Shown piece after piece: positions 33,642-45,639 of a stretch of DNA of 64,000 nucleotides. Position numbers and translations under genes: made by a program. Position 1 is the first letter of the stretch. Every line of letters begins with the position of its first letter. Source of the DNA: Pisolithus tinctorius. Its lineage: Eukaryota; Basidiomycota; Agaricomycetes; Boletales; Pisolithaceae. Under the pieces are notes generated by a model. The model worked only from the letters and a program-made list of their open reading frames with translations. It did no database searches and was not told the DNA's origin. The stretch lies in assembly GCA_024663395.1 (NCBI GenBank), contig JANFAH010000020.1, forward strand, positions 434,001 through 498,000. The letters are read 5' to 3'.

Positions 33642-33830
33642 GGCCACACAGAGGTGAGTAGCAGACTACTGTGAGTCAGGCAGAGCTGACCTATATTATT
33701 ATTATTATTATTTGTTTGTCTTTAGTTTGTATGTTTTTTTGTACTACTACGAGATAGACTTGTGACCTTGTTTGTGGCTCTGAGAAGTGAAATGGATAAG
33801 CAGAGAAAATTCTAAAGTACTTAAGGTAGT

Positions 33831-35400
33831 TCAGTAAGAGGCAGAGTTGGCCTGCAGAGGAGGATTATGTAGGCAGAGTACTATGTTGGAAGCATGATCT
33901 AGCTCAGTTGCAAGCAACCAAGAGGTTTCTTCATCAGTGTTCTCATAACCAGCCCAGCAGACTAGATACAAGAGTTGGCAGTGGTGGCGGTGGCGATCCA
34001 CCTTAGAGTCAAGTATCTCTGACACTTCATACTCAAGGTCACCATCGACATCCACTGGCAGAGGCAGAGGCTGATGTCAGTTTGGGAAAGGGTTAGCCGC
34101 AGCGGCTTCCAGTTGTGAGACATGGAAGACCAGATGTACCAAGCACATAGAGTCAGGGAGCTTAAGGGTGACAGAATGCATACCTGGCCTGGCCAAGATG
34201 GTGAACGGACCTAAGTACTTTTTGGAGAGTTTTTCCAAAGGACGAGTGGAGCGGAAGTACTTGGCTTTGATGTAGGCCTGTTCTCCAACCTTAAACTCAG
34301 GTGGAGGTATGCACCTGGCATCTGCTGGACCCTGGTAGCACTGCTGAGCAGTGGACATTTCAGAGCAGAGGAAGTCATGAAGGGCAGAGAGCTCAATGAC
34401 ATAGTCATGAGCCCTTGGAGAAGTGAAGTCTTGGTCAGGGACCACAGACAGGTTTGGATGGTACCCCTTGTTAGCGAAGAAGGGAGAAACCCCAGTAGTT
34501 GCACTTGGTGCATTGTTGAAAGTGAACTCTGCTAGAGGTAACAGCTCAGCCCAATTGTCTTGTTGGTAGTTACAGTAGACACGAAGGTACTGCTCGAGGG
34601 TCTGGTTCATTTGCTTGGTCTGGCCATTGCCTTCTGGGTGGTAACCTGAAGTGAAGTGAAGATGCATGTCAAGGGCCTTTCCTAAACAGTGGAAGAAGTG
34701 CAAGATGAACTCAGGACCTCTGTCAGAGGTGACATTAGCTGGAACTCCATTCTTGGAGAAGACATGGGTTGGGAAGAGCTTAGTGAGTTCAGCGGAGGTG
34801 ATGGAGTTGTGGGTAGGGATGAACACCACTTGCTTTGAGAGGCAGTCCACTACCATGAGTATGGCAGAGTAGCCATCAGAGTTGGGGAGGTGTTTGATGA
34901 AGTCCATGGAGATGGAGTTCCAAGGTCTCTCTGGGATGGGGAGTTGCTTCAGTAGACCATAGGGGTGGTGGCATGGAGTTTTGCTCTGTCCACAGGCAGT
35001 GCAGGACCTGACATATTCTTTCACATTGGAGCAGAGGTTAGGCCACACGTAGTCCCTGCAGACAAGTTCTAGGGTGCAGTTTTGCCCAAAATGGCCTGCT
35101 AGAGGATGATCATGCTTGAACCAAAGCACTCGAAGGCAGAGGTCATCAATGTCAGGGACAAAGATGCGACTGTCAAGGTGGAGTAGACTGTTGGAGTCCA
35201 GGGACCACCAAGGCTTAGTCAGAGTTGGAAGATGGCTGGCAGATACAGGATCAGATGGTAGGGCGGAGATGATGTCAGAGTGCAAGCACTCAACATCGAA
35301 GACCATGGCAGTGCAGAGTACAGGTGCCATGAGGGTGGTGGTATGGAGGGACAACACGAGTTGCTCCTGTGTAAACATAGGGCAGAGATTGTGAGGGTTT
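33831..35400 (-). CDS. Element C integrase and chromodomain
   Basis: The 433-codon frame 35378-34077 holds the HHCC zinc domain (HDHPLAGHFG, then CTACGQSK), the first catalytic Asp in SISMDFIKHLP and the second in TSDRGPEF. The block YHPEGNGQTKQMNQTLEQYL follows, where the catalytic Glu of the usual GQTERVNQ reads Lys; one CpG to CpA change explains it. The GPF-type segment YLGPFTILARPG and LVFHVSQL follow. After a frame change at 34076, the chromodomain frame 34055-33831 reads LEYEVSEILDSKVDR, LLYLVCWAGYENTDEETSWL. It should bind methylated histone H3 and steer integration. The missing Glu probably inactivates it. Confidence 0.88.
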
Positions 35401-37085
35401 ACCTGCGTGTAGTCCCTATCCCCCCCTTTTGGGTAGACATCCCAACGTCACGTAAGTGCATCAGGTTTGGCTCCAAGGCAGCCAGGTCAGAAGTGGATGG
35501 AAAGATTGAACCAGGAGAGGTACTCCAACCAGCAGGCCTGTTGACAAGTGAGAACCTTAGAGGTGGAAAAATACTCAAGGTTTTTGTGGTCTGTCACCAT
35601 GTCGACAGGTAATGTGGAACCTTCTAGGTAATGCTGCCAATGGCAGAAAGCCTTGAAGATAGCCAACAGCTCCTTGTTGTGGGTATCATAGTTGAGTTCT
35701 GGTGTGGTCATGGTGCAAGAGTAGAAAGTGACTGGGTGGAGTTCACTGTCAGAGCAGGTGATCAACAAAATGCCAGGAATGACATAGTCAGAGGCATCAG
35801 TTTCCACTGTAAGTGGAGCATCAGGGACCCAGTGAGTGAGAACAGGAGCAGAGCTGAAGGCATCCTTCAGGTGGAGGAAAGTGGAGCAGCACTCCTTGGA
35901 AAAGTTCCAAGGAGCACCCGTTTGCGTGAGGCAAGTGAGTGGAACAACAATGTCAGAGTAGTTGTTAATGAATCATCTGTAGAAGTTTGCGAAGCCAAGG
36001 AAGGACTGGATGTCTCGCACCTTCCGCAGCTCAGGCCAGTCACAGACTGCCTGAACCTTCTCAGCGGACATGGTGAGACTGGAGGGAGAAAGAACATAAC
36101 TGAGGTACTCAATGGAGTTGGAGTGAAACTTGCATTTCTCCAGCTTGGCATAAAGACCATGCTTTCAAAGGTGGTGGAGTACCTCTTTTACATGTTTGCA
36201 GTGTGACTCCATGTCCTGCAAGTAAATTAGGATGTCATCAAGGTATACCAGGATGCAGACATTGAGCATGTCTGCAAAGATGCTATTGACAAATCACTGG
36301 AAAGCTGCAGGTGCATTAGTCAGACTGAATGGCATTACCCACCACTTGTAAGAACCATAACGAGTGTGGAAAGCCATTTTCCATTCATCTCCATCTGCTA
36401 TGTGGACCAGATGATAGGCATGGTGGAGGTCAATCTTGGTGTAGACTCTAGCACAGCTTGGAGAGTCCAGTAGGTCAGAGACGAGCAGTAGCAGATAACA
36501 ATCTTTTTTCATGATTTTGTTGAGTCCTTGATAGTCCATGCAGAGGTGGAGTGAACCGTCCTTCTTCTTTATGAAGAGGACAGGGGCACTGTGAGCAGAG
36601 GTGGATTGTTTGATGAAACCATAGCCAAGATGCTTGTCAATGAAGGTGCAGAGAGCTTCAAGCTCTGGTGGGGAAAGAGAGTAGATTGTGCCAATGGGCA
36701 GAGAGGCTCCTTCCTCGAGATTGATCTTGAGATCGAATGAGCGGTGTGGCGGAAGTTCAGTAGCCTTGTCTTTACTAAAGACATTGGCAAACTTGTGATA
36801 CTCAGGAGGAACCAAGGAGAGGTCAGGAGGCAGAGAAGAAGCGGAGGATGCACAAAGCTTCACGTCATCAGTGGAGAGCTGTAAGTGCAACTGTCTAGAG
36901 CCAGGGAGAGCACAGGCTCTGACATATGCAGCAGGATTGATGAGTGAGATGAGTGGAGTGGAGCATGGCAAGTCTGTCAGAGGTGCAGTCGGAGCTGCAA
37001 ATGGAGCAGAGGGTGTTGGATCCAGAGCGGAGGTCACAGAAGAAGGTGACAAAGGCACCTGGGGTGTTGGCATTCCCTGTAACAA
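35401..37085 (-). pseudogene. Element C reverse transcriptase and RNase H
   Basis: The frame 37085-36294 covers HRSFDLKINLEEGASLPIG, PVLFIKKKDGSLHLCMDYQGLN, YTKIDLHHAYHLVHI and FSLTNAPAAFQ. A TGA follows, then the catalytic YLDD (VYLDDILIY, about 36245-36225). The thumb and connection (QSFLGFANFYR, TGA, FINNYSD) and RNase H are in frame 35807-35487: ETDASDYVIPGILL, NYDTHNKELLAIFKAF, VTDHKNLEYF. The stops are TGA at Arg positions. Most of the protein is otherwise readable, so this copy is younger than A and B. Confidence 0.88.
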
Positions 37086-37142
37086 TGGTTTGAATGATAT
37101 ACTGCCCAGTACCCAGTCAATTGATGGATTGAAGCAGGTGAG

Positions 37143-38721
37143 CTAGTTGTGTCCTAATACCAGCGAACATGAAGAATCCAACAGAGTAACATAAAATGAA
37201 ACAGAGTTGACATCACTGGAAGGAAAGTGGAGGGAAAGATCTACTCCTTGGGAAATGACAGCATTTGTACTACCATCAAACAAGCAGAGCGGAATTGGTG
37301 GAGAAACGGAGGAAACAGGAATGGCATATTTTTTGATTATAGATGGGTCTACAAAACAATGAGAAGAACCAGAATCGATCAATGCAGAAACAGTATCATT
37401 GGAATAGTCAAGAAGAGTTACAGATGGAAGTAAAGAATTGGGACCAGAAAGAGTGGATGCATTGAGTCAGATGTCCAGTTGCACACAGTTGGGATGAATG
37501 CTTCCTCCAGGCTGTGTGAGCTCCCTGGAGGAGCGGACTAATTTTTTGGCTCTGCCTTCTCTGCAGTTGGAGGAGGTGTAGTTCCAGCCATAGCTGCATG
37601 GGCTTTGGCTGTGCAGGAGGTGGACTTGGGACAGTCCTTGGTGGAGTGGCCAGCCTCACCACAGAAGAGGCAGTGGTTGTTTTTCATCCTGTGCTGTTGT
37701 TCAGCTGAGGTGAGTTTGCCATCCTTGCCCAGAAGATGGGCAATATCAGACTTGGGTGGATCTTTCTGTTTGCCCTTGCCCTTGACATCAGACTTTGGAG
37801 CGGAGGATGAAGATGATGATTTAGTTTTATTGTCAGAGTTGGAAGACTGTGACTTGTTGGAGGCAGACTTGGTGGTGTGCAAGATCTCTGCTTTGCACTC
37901 CCAGTAGCATGCATCGATAGTCTGAGCAAGTTCATGGAGTTGTGTGAGGGTAGAAGGTTTTCTGACATGAGCGATCTTGTCCTTGATGCAGTCTGGAAGT
38001 CCACTATAGAAGTGGTGGTGGAGTGCACTGACACCATAGTCCTTGACCTGTGAAGCCCAGCAATTGAACTCCACAACATATTTGGTAATTTGAGAACCAT
38101 CTTTCATAGTGAAGTTCTCAAGTTGTTGGACAGCATCCACTATGGCATCATGCGGACTGAAATTAGTTGTGAGCTCTTGTAAGAACTCATGATAGTTGTC
38201 CATCCAGAGTGGGTGGTCATAGTTGTTGGGATTTAGCAGGTCTGGCTCAAACCAAGCCAGAGCCATACCCTTGAGATAAGACTGAGCAAAGGTAACCTTT
38301 GCTCTGTCAAAGCAGAATGCCCGAGGGTGGTCTTGGAAGTTCAGCTTTCATTGAATGAGGAACTCGCAGAGTTTTTTGGGGTTGGAGCCATCGAAGGTGT
38401 CAGACTCGCAGACTTTGGTTTTTGGAGCGGAGTCCCCAGTGCATGAACTAGACTGCACAAGTGCATGGACAGCTCTAGCAAGAGCTACAAGGGGATCCTC
38501 TGGCAGCTCAGCTGGGTCTTCAGGGATACCCCTGTCACTGCTGCCCCCGCCATTGGGATCACCATCAGGATAATCACAGTTGGGGTCAGGTCCATCATCT
38601 CGATTACAAGGAGGTGGAGTATGGAAGGCTGATGGGTGGAGGTCAGAGCAACCAGCTTGTGAAGCGCTTTTGCCTTCAGTGTGAGAGCAGTGTCAAGCAG
38701 AGAAAGATTGGAATTGTTCAA
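37143..38721 (-). pseudogene. Element C gag and protease
   Basis: The gag frame 38266-37538 (with a more N-terminal part in other frames up to 38721) reads MALAWFEPDLLN, WMDNYHEFLQELTTNFSPHDA, KYVVEFNCWASQVKDYG, a Ser/Lys-rich linker and the knuckle CLFCGEAGHSTKDC. The protease frame 37382-37143 starts at the active site (MIDSGSSHCFVDPSI) and ends CSLVLGHN, the conserved LVLGxxWL strand. Frameshifts near 37540 and 38270 break the polyprotein. Confidence 0.85.
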
Positions 38722-38867
38722 TGATGGAAGGGAGTCAACATGGATTAGCTAGTGCTACAGCGAGGTTCTCAGCGACCTCTCTTTGAGATTGAGCTCAAGT
38801 TCTCATAAGGGTGTAAGTTTTTTGGAGGACAGAAAATGAGATTGTACAAGTGCGAGTATGAATATAC

Positions 38868-39601
38868 TGTCAAGTCCAAGCCTACTCCGACCAACTCCGA
38901 CGCTTGACAAGGTCTAGAGAAGGGTCTGGAAGCAAGTCCGACACAGGGAAGCAGGACTCTGACTAGCAGAGTGTCAGCAGGAATGAAGTCTGCCAAGACA
39001 AAGGCAGAGTGGAGTGAGGGCATTGGGTTTAGCTCATGTGCTACCCCCTTGCACGATCTCAGCCCTCATATTTCAGAGGGAGAGTACAGACAGAGAGTCG
39101 GAGATAACTCTGACAGGCAGAAGTCAGAGACAGAAGGAGTAGGAACTAAGTTGATATTTGTACTGAAGAACAGTGGAGTATGATACATTCTTTTATACTG
39201 TTATAGAGGTACAATAACCGGAACTGGAACTGACATATGGAGACTTGTAAAATTTCAAGTAAAACCTCCCAGACGATGAATGAAGGGTAGATGGAGGACA
39301 TACGAGTGGGTAACATAGAACATCCAGAAAAGGAAACAGTCCAGGCGCCAGACCACGTGGTGTGTGCGCTGCAGAGTACCTGACTGCATGCTGTCAGGGA
39401 GAAGTGCAAAGGTAGTCACATGACTCCTCAGACAATGGTCTGCTCGGTCTGGTAGAAGGGCAACACAAGTCCAACAGTAGTCGGAGTGGAGATGGTTTGT
39501 AACTGACAGAAGTTGGGCAGAGTTGGTGTGGAGTGAGCAAATGACTGGTGGAAGAGGGTGTGGAGTGGGTAAGGACCTAGAGTGAACGCATGGTTATGAC
39601 A
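38868..39601 (-). repeat. 5' LTR of element C
   Basis: It is a direct repeat of 32334-33067. The sense-strand leader after it begins GTATATTCATACTCGC; no tRNA complement was obvious there. Confidence 0.9.
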
Positions 39602-39606
39602 GGAAG

Positions 39607-41678
39607 GTGGGTTTCTGCGATAAGGAACAGAAGGGGTTTTGGTTCATACCTGTACATGAGGTAGAACAGTGACTGACAGGTGACAGAATGAGGGTGGTGA
39701 TTATGTGCAAATTCTGCCATAGGGAAACTGTCCACCCGTGAGGTGGGGTTGTTCTGGCAGAAGATTTGGAGGTATGTTTCAACCTCTTGATTTATGCATT
39801 CCATTTCTCCATCAGTTTGAGGGTGGTATGCCATTGACAGGGCAAGGGAGTATCCCAGGAGGGAGGCAAGTTCTTTTGCAAATGCAGAGGTGAACTGAGG
39901 GCCTCTGTCAGATATGATTTTGTCATACAACCTGATATGGGAGTAGACCTTCTTGAAAAAGAGCACCACAATGTCAGCAGCAGAGGCAATTTTCCTTGTG
40001 GGTGTTAAAATTACCCCCTTTGTAAGCCCATGGTCTACCATGACCAAGAGAGAGTCACATCCCTTAGAAAGGGGAAGGTTGGTAACCAGATCACAAGAGA
40101 TCTGTTGGAAGGGGCAGGTCGAGGTTGAGGGGATGGGTGTAAGAGGTGGGGTTGTTGGGTGGGTGTTCACCTTGTTCTGTTGGCATGTAGTACAGCCTTT
40201 GACATATTTCTGGACAAAAGAAGCAAGTCCAGGCCACCAAAACTTGGAGGAGACGAGTTGTCAGGTTTTTAAGACACTGGGGTGTCCAGCAGAGGGGTGG
40301 TCATGGGGGTTGGACACAACAGTCTGTCAGAGGGAGGGGTCATCTGGAATATAAATCTGGTCTTTATAGAGCAATACTCCATTATCAAACCTCCAATCAG
40401 AGAGATGGGATTTAAATGGAAGTGGCATATCAATGTTTTCTATGGCATGAAGTGCTGTTTGGACCACAGGGTCTTTCATGGAGGAGGATGCAGCTTTTTG
40501 AGTGAGGTTTGTGTCAATGAGATTAACAAATAATGTTTGTGGGAGGAGGGTAACTCCTTTATTGTCTTCATCATCATCAGGAATGTGGTTGGGTTGTCAG
40601 GAGAGTGCATTGGGGGCAGCCAGGTCTTTGCCTGGGATGTGTTCAAGTTGCAGATCAAAGTCTGCAAGATCGAGGAGCCAGCAAGCCTGGCAGCAATTTA
40701 AGTTCTGGGGGGCTTTGAAGTAGGTCAAGTTCTTATGGTCAGTGAAGACCTTGACTGGGAACAGCAATCCATGGAGGTAATGCCTCCAGGATTTCAATCC
40801 TCAAATAACCCCAAGCAGTTCTCTGTCATAGATGTCATAGTGTCTTTCTGTGGGGTTAAACAACTGGGAGATGAAGGTGCAGGGTTGCCACTGGCCATTG
40901 GAATCTTCCTGAAGGAGAATGCCTCCAGTTGCATACTTGGATGCATCGGTGGTTATTGTGAATGGCCGAGAGGTGTCAGGCATTCAAAGAGTCGGTTGTG
41001 CCATGAAAATCCTTTTCAGGAGTTTGAAGGCAGTCTGACATTTCTTTGACCACCCCCAAGTAGTTGTCTTCTTGGTTAGGTCGATCAGGGGTCGAGTAAT
41101 GTCTAAGTAGTAAGGGACAAATCTTCTATAGAAGTTGGTGAATCCTAAAAAGGATTGCACATCCTTAACCTTCTTTGGAACAGGCCATTCTGCAATGTCT
41201 TGGACCTTGACAGGGTCCATGGTGACAGTGTTTTCCTTGATGATCATTCCAAGGTATTCAACCTCAGTCAGATCAAAGTGGCATTTTTCTAATTTGAGAG
41301 GGAGTGATAGTTCCCTCATTTGTTCAAGAACACAACAAGTTCTTTGTTTATGTTCTTCAGGGTCAGTGGAGAAGATGAGAAGGTCATCCATGTAGACGAC
41401 CAACCATCCTTCAGCAATCATGTCTCAGAAGGCGTCATTCATGAATCGTTGGAAGGTGGCAGGGGAGTTGCACAACCTGAAGAACATGATGGTTATAAAT
41501 GCAGCTTTCCATTGGTCTCCTTCTTTGATGTGTACATTATTGTAGCCTGATCTTACATCCATCTTTGTGAAGATAGATGCTCCCTTGAGTTTATCAATGA
41601 GATCTGAGATAAGGGGAAGGGGGTATGCATCCTTCACAGTGTTTTTGTTCAGATATCAGTAGCCTTGGCAGGGATGAT
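39607..41678 (-). pseudogene. Chromovirus B reverse transcriptase, RNase H and integrase N-terminal half
   Basis: [47 protein letters not shown], then the YMDD of LVVYMDDLLIFSTD, SFLGFTNFYRRFVPYY (41637-40984). RNase H: TSRPFTITTDASKYATGG, YDRELLGVI, FTDHKNLTYF (40983-40597). Integrase: the zinc domain near 40350-40190 (HDHPSAGHPS, CTTCQQNK), core SCDLVTNLPLSKGCDSL and SDRGPQF, and MAYHPQTDGEMECINQ with the catalytic Glu still present, up to 39607 where element C is inserted. It is better preserved than copy A. It starts abruptly at 41678 beside an H-type LTR. Confidence 0.88.
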
Positions 41679-41905
41679 GTCACACACCAAAGGTGTTGTG
41701 GACATGGTTACAGCTGACTCTGCCTAACTCATTGACAAGTTGTGTGCAATGCCCATGCCATGCAGATGAAGACTAAAGGCCTCATGCATAGAAAGACTGC
41801 TGGACATGAGCAGTCATCCTTCACACAAGAACAAGTTGTCAGTCCTAAAGAGAAAAGAGGAAGCAAGTTAAGCACACATTAAAGGTTTTTAGCACCTGTG
41901 TACAG
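41679..41905 (+). repeat. H-type LTR copy 2, left part
   Basis: It matches 26316-26543 from TGTCACACACC to the TGTACAG point, where element F is inserted. The LTR continues at 62811. Confidence 0.88.
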
Positions 41906-42254
41906 TGTAGGAATTCAATTTAAGAGTGTGATGACTGGGTGATGGATTATCTGAGGGGAATGAGTGGGCCAAAAGGGGCTTCTATAGCCTATGCAAGGAT
42001 GGAGGGGACGTCTGAGGGCTTCTATGGCTGTCTGGGTGCAGGGAAACAACCTGCTCAAACTTGTCTCTTGTCTTAGGGTAACTCATCTATTTTTTTTAAA
42101 AAAAACTAACTACATCCAGTACTAAGTAGTGCTGACTAAGCGACCAAAATGCGAAATTCTAAGTACCACTAGCCGAAAAAACACCTGGAATCAAAACTAA
42201 ATAAAATGAACAAAATAAAACAATTCCCCTAGTAGGGAAATTACATTCCCTACA
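41906..42254 (-). repeat. 3' LTR of element F
   Basis: TG to CA ends; differs from the 62459 copy by about nine transitions and small homopolymer changes. Several differences are explained by decay of the same CpG on opposite strands (TG in one copy, CA in the other). Confidence 0.88.
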
Positions 42255-42579
42255 TCCCAGGGGTACTTGAGATATTGACTGTCCCCAGTCAACTCGAAGG
42301 CAGCTCGACTATACAAGAATCCGAAGCCATGAGGGAGGGGGGCAAGACAATGCCTTGTTGACGAAAAACAGTTGCTCGAGATGGCACGAAACAAGACATG
42401 ATGGTAGAAGGGAATGCGACGAGCACAGCGCAAAATGAACAGAGAGAACCCGCGACCCCAACCCTGAGATATCCATAAATCTGCCCAAGGGTACCCGCCT
42501 CCACCAAAAACCAAATGTAGCCATGAGTTCTGCAGCGACGACGACGGAAAAGGTACCATTCTGAAGCTGTTGAACAGTA

Positions 42580-43712
42580 GCATCAGGATCCCAAAAAGCG
42601 AGAGATCCGTTCGAGAAACAGGCGAGATACTCGCAGAGTCGTCCTAAGGTGCCTGCAACAACAAAATGGTGCACATCTCCACAACGGCAGTAGCGAGCGT
42701 GATGTATGATATGCCGTCAGAAAGCCCTTGGCGATTAGTACAAAGTCCCCGAAAAGCGAGAGGTCTGGCAGTGAAATGGGCGAGCTATCATGCATACAGT
42801 GTTGTTGACTGAAGAGGGAACACTGCAGACCAACAACGGACGTGGCGAAACTGCCAGTAACGATGGAGGGGAATGTAGCGAACATGCTGAAAAGGAGACG
42901 GAGGGAATCTGTTTACGTGGGCCTAAGATATTTGCAAAGTTGTCCGAAAGTGCCTCTAACCACAAAAACAAGCGTATCTCGCCGATGTCTGCGCGGAATT
43001 TGACAAAAGAGGCGTCCCCAGAAAGGGCTGCATGAGGGGAATGGACTGCCAGAAAAGTGAGAGGAACGGTGCTCGAGTGTGCGAGATACGACGAGAGGAC
43101 TTCGAGGGTGGGGAGAAGGGCTCGACTTGCACAACAACAGCTGGGACGATCAACACGAAACTCCGGGAGACAGTAGAGGATTCGCAGAAGAACAGGGGGA
43201 ACGAGGAAATACGCCGATTGGACCAGCCGATCCCGAGTTATACGCGACACTGGCTTGAAGCCCTCTGGATACGAAAGCGCGGATATCTCGATAAGGGTTG
43301 CACGGAATTTTACAAAGTATGTGTCCCCAGGAAGGGTTCGGCGAGAGGGATGAACGACCCGAAAAGCGAAAGGAGCGACGCAGAACTGCACGAGCGACTA
43401 TGGCATGACCTTGAGCATGGGCCTTCGCACAAAAATACAGATATCTCCGGAGCTACTGGACCTATCCGAACAATCCTGATATCAACATGGAGCATTCGTC
43501 ATGGACTACAATCCTCCCAAAAATCAAGAGGCGTGGCGCAGAAACGGGCAAGATACGACCACAGGACCCTGAGAATGGACCTATCCACAAGAACACGAAT
43601 ATCTCTTGAATGGCTGGGCACATGCAAACGAGCATGGTACCGACAGAGAGCTGACATCGAGTGGTATGGGCCTGCCAAAAAGCGAGAGGCATGGCGCGAT
43701 AACGAGTGAGAT
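42580..43712. repeat. Degenerate 155-bp tandem repeat in element F
   Basis: A block GAAAAGCGAGAGG followed by GAAACGGGCGAGATACG recurs near 42591, 42751, 43050, 43352, 43518 and 43677, with weaker copies near 42893 and 43197, i.e. seven or eight units of about 145-165 bp. The region is CpG-rich, in contrast to nearly all other DNA here. Open frames over it (for example 42735-43391 minus) show repeated peptides and no domain, so I do not call genes. 42255-42579 and 43713-44364 show no gene; 43980-44060 is A-rich. Confidence 0.65.
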
Positions 43713-44364
43713 ACACGCTCAGTCAAGGGAGGTAGCATTTGTCTTGACAAGCGACGAGCGGTGTCGATGGTGGCCTCATTGACAGCATGCCTTGCTGGAA
43801 CTGAATCTGCGGATGGGAGGCATCATGTAGAGCATGGGAAGGTGCTAGGTGCATTGCTAAATGGCATCCTGTAGGGAACTCGAGTCTGGGGGGTAAAACA
43901 CAGAACAAAAGAAAAGAAAAACTAAACACGTATAATGTACCGAAAACTCTGCATAATGACGTAGGTAAATCCATACTAGATACCGTAAGATCCATAAGCA
44001 AAAATAAATGAAAAAAAAAAACATAACAGAATTGGTGTGACACACAGTGTTAATGCACTCTTCGAGAGCACCAGGGTGCGCAACTGCGGCTGTGCAACCA
44101 CTTTGGCTTGGAGCAGGCATGCAAATGTACTTTCCTCAAGTGTGAGCAAGAGTGCGAGTGCAAGGACGAGGATGAGGAAGAAGAAGGGAGTGAGCTACTG
44201 GTCGAATATGAATACAAGTGCCTTCAAGTGTGAGACTGCTTCAAGCTGTGGGTATACAACTAGACCAGTATGAATTCATCTTTTGAATGCATGTACGAAC
44301 CCATTTGAGTCTGTGAGTGTGAATGTGAACAATGATGTGAGGGCGATTGGCCTCGGCCACATGG

Positions 44365-45423
44365 TCACCTTGACTGTGGCTGTGCATGCAGTGAGCTACG
44401 AGAGCGCTCGGCTGATGAGCAATGAGACTGAATGGCTGGTGGGTTGGGTACTACTGGCTCGAGCTGGATAGTAGGTAGGGACTGAGGATACATGATGCTC
44501 GTCCGAGCAGGTATGCACAATGGTGTGTCGAACACGCTTCGAGAGGGTGCGGCTGTGGGTGAAAGCGAGCAGGCAGGTGATGGGCCTGTACGAGCCTCGA
44601 ACTCACTTGTCAACGAAGACCAGTTGTCGAGACAGTCTCGCAGAGTTCATCTGGCAACTTCACGTGGGATTTCCAGTCCAGTAGGTAGAACAACGCAGCC
44701 ATTTACAAGTAGACACTTTCCCAAAGCTAAATATGACTTGAATAAATGGCAACCTGCCTGAATATGGCCTGAAAGTCCGCAGAAGAAGCAGAATGAGTAC
44801 GAATGGCGGGGGGAATGATTGTCTGAGGCACGTGATGGCTGTGCATGCAAACTGTTGACCCTGCTGCTCTTCCAGATACCATTTCTGAGTGCGAGAATGT
44901 GTTTCACTGAAGACATAAGCCCAGACACAGTAACCCTTTGACTTGGGGAGTCAAGATGCTTGAGCACCTCGCATCTGAACCTGGGTGGGAACCCATCAAA
45001 AAAAGCAGAAGCTACATGGGATGATGGCTTCTTCTGCTTTACAAGCAATGCCAAATAATGACAATAACTGCGAAAATACTTGCCCAGAGAAGATATTGAA
45101 ACAGTGTCTGAGCCCTTAAATGCACTTCTAAGTCTGAAAAACTGGTCCCTGCAGGATTCCTCCAGCTCTGGGTACAGTTGGACCACTTCCGAGGTAAAAC
45201 AGTCCCAATCTCCATTGCTACTCTCCGTGAGGTGGGACCAGAGGTCAGCTGACTCGAAAGGCACGTATTTGAGTGCAAATTTGATGTGCTCAAGCCCATC
45301 CAAGTGGCTGAATCCACCACAGAAATCAATTATGTCATCAAAGTAACTTTGAAGGTCCTCAGGGCACCCAGAGAAGCTTGGAGCCTCAGGAGACCCTCGA
45401 CATGGGATTTTAAGGCCAAGCAT
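44365..45423 (-). pseudogene. gag gene of element F
   Basis: It starts at ATG 45423 (MLGLKIPCRGSPEAPSFSG). The capsid-like part contains DLQSYFDDIIDFC, HIKFALKYVPFESADLWSHL and FFRLRSAFKGSDTVSISSLGKYF, and the zinc knuckle is CFFCGLSGHIQAGC near residue 215. At 44647 a TGA follows PREVAR. The frame then stays open to 44365 with a Ser/Pro/Arg-rich tail, so the stop is probably a decayed CGA. The protein would form the particle that packages F RNA; pol must come from another element. The CpG content is high compared with KDZ element 2, which lies 67 bases upstream of this ATG. Confidence 0.72.
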
Positions 45424-45489
45424 GACTTCAGGAGTTTATATGAGTGTGAATAGTTGATATGTGAATGTGTGCATGCGAGAAAACACAAA

Positions 45490-45497
45490 TATGTGAC
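45490..45497. repeat. Target-site duplication of KDZ element 2, left copy
   Basis: TATGTGAC, identical to 62300-62307. Confidence 0.7.
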
Positions 45498-45578
45498 ACA
45501 TGATTCAGTCACTTGTAGTCCTAAAAGTGGGTCATCCAACATGTACATTTTGTCCTGAAACTGGGACTAACCAACATC
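45498..45578 (+). repeat. Left terminal inverted repeat of KDZ element 2
   Basis: About 80 bases, roughly 80 percent identical to the reverse complement of 62215-62299. TTCAGTCAC stands six or seven bases from the edge, as in the other three KDZ ends of the window. Confidence 0.75.
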
Positions 45579-45639
45579 GGCCAGTGGTCCCTAGGGTTGG
45601 GTAGGCCGGACTGTGAAGGTGGGGTCGGCCTATGTCACA

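Larger units (their letters stand above)
32334..39601 (-). mobile_element. Ty3/gypsy chromovirus C, complete, with LTRs and GGAAG duplication
   Basis: LTRs at 32334-33067 and 38868-39601 are 734 bp each in direct orientation, with TG to CA ends (sense TGTCATAAC to CTTGACA). GGAAG at 32329-32333 and 39602-39606 is the target-site duplication in chromovirus B. On the minus strand a G-run polypurine tract (complement of CCCCCCCCTT at 33071-33080) precedes the 3' LTR. Internal order is gag, protease, RT, RNase H, integrase, chromodomain. LTRs differ at about one base in ten in the stretch I compared, almost all transitions, many at former CpG. Confidence 0.93.
30234..41678 (-). mobile_element. 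Ty3/gypsy chromovirus B, 5'-truncated, split by element C
   Basis: Same family as A, opposite strand. From the right: reverse transcriptase 41637-40984, RNase H 40983-40597, integrase 40400-39607, [element C 32334-39601], integrase end and chromodomain 32328-31500, third ORF 31483-30690, and 3' LTR 30684-30234. Gag, protease and 5' LTR are missing because sequence to the right of 41678 is an H-type LTR. The split by C is exact, with a GGAAG duplication. Confidence 0.85.

Noticed and set aside
34666..35394. Plus-strand frames opposite the integrase of element C
   Set aside because: Shadows of a clearly coding minus-strand frame with HHCC and DD motifs.
42735..43391. A 218-codon minus-strand frame in element F
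   Set aside because: Peptide repeats mirror the 155-bp DNA repeat and similar frames exist on the opposite strand.
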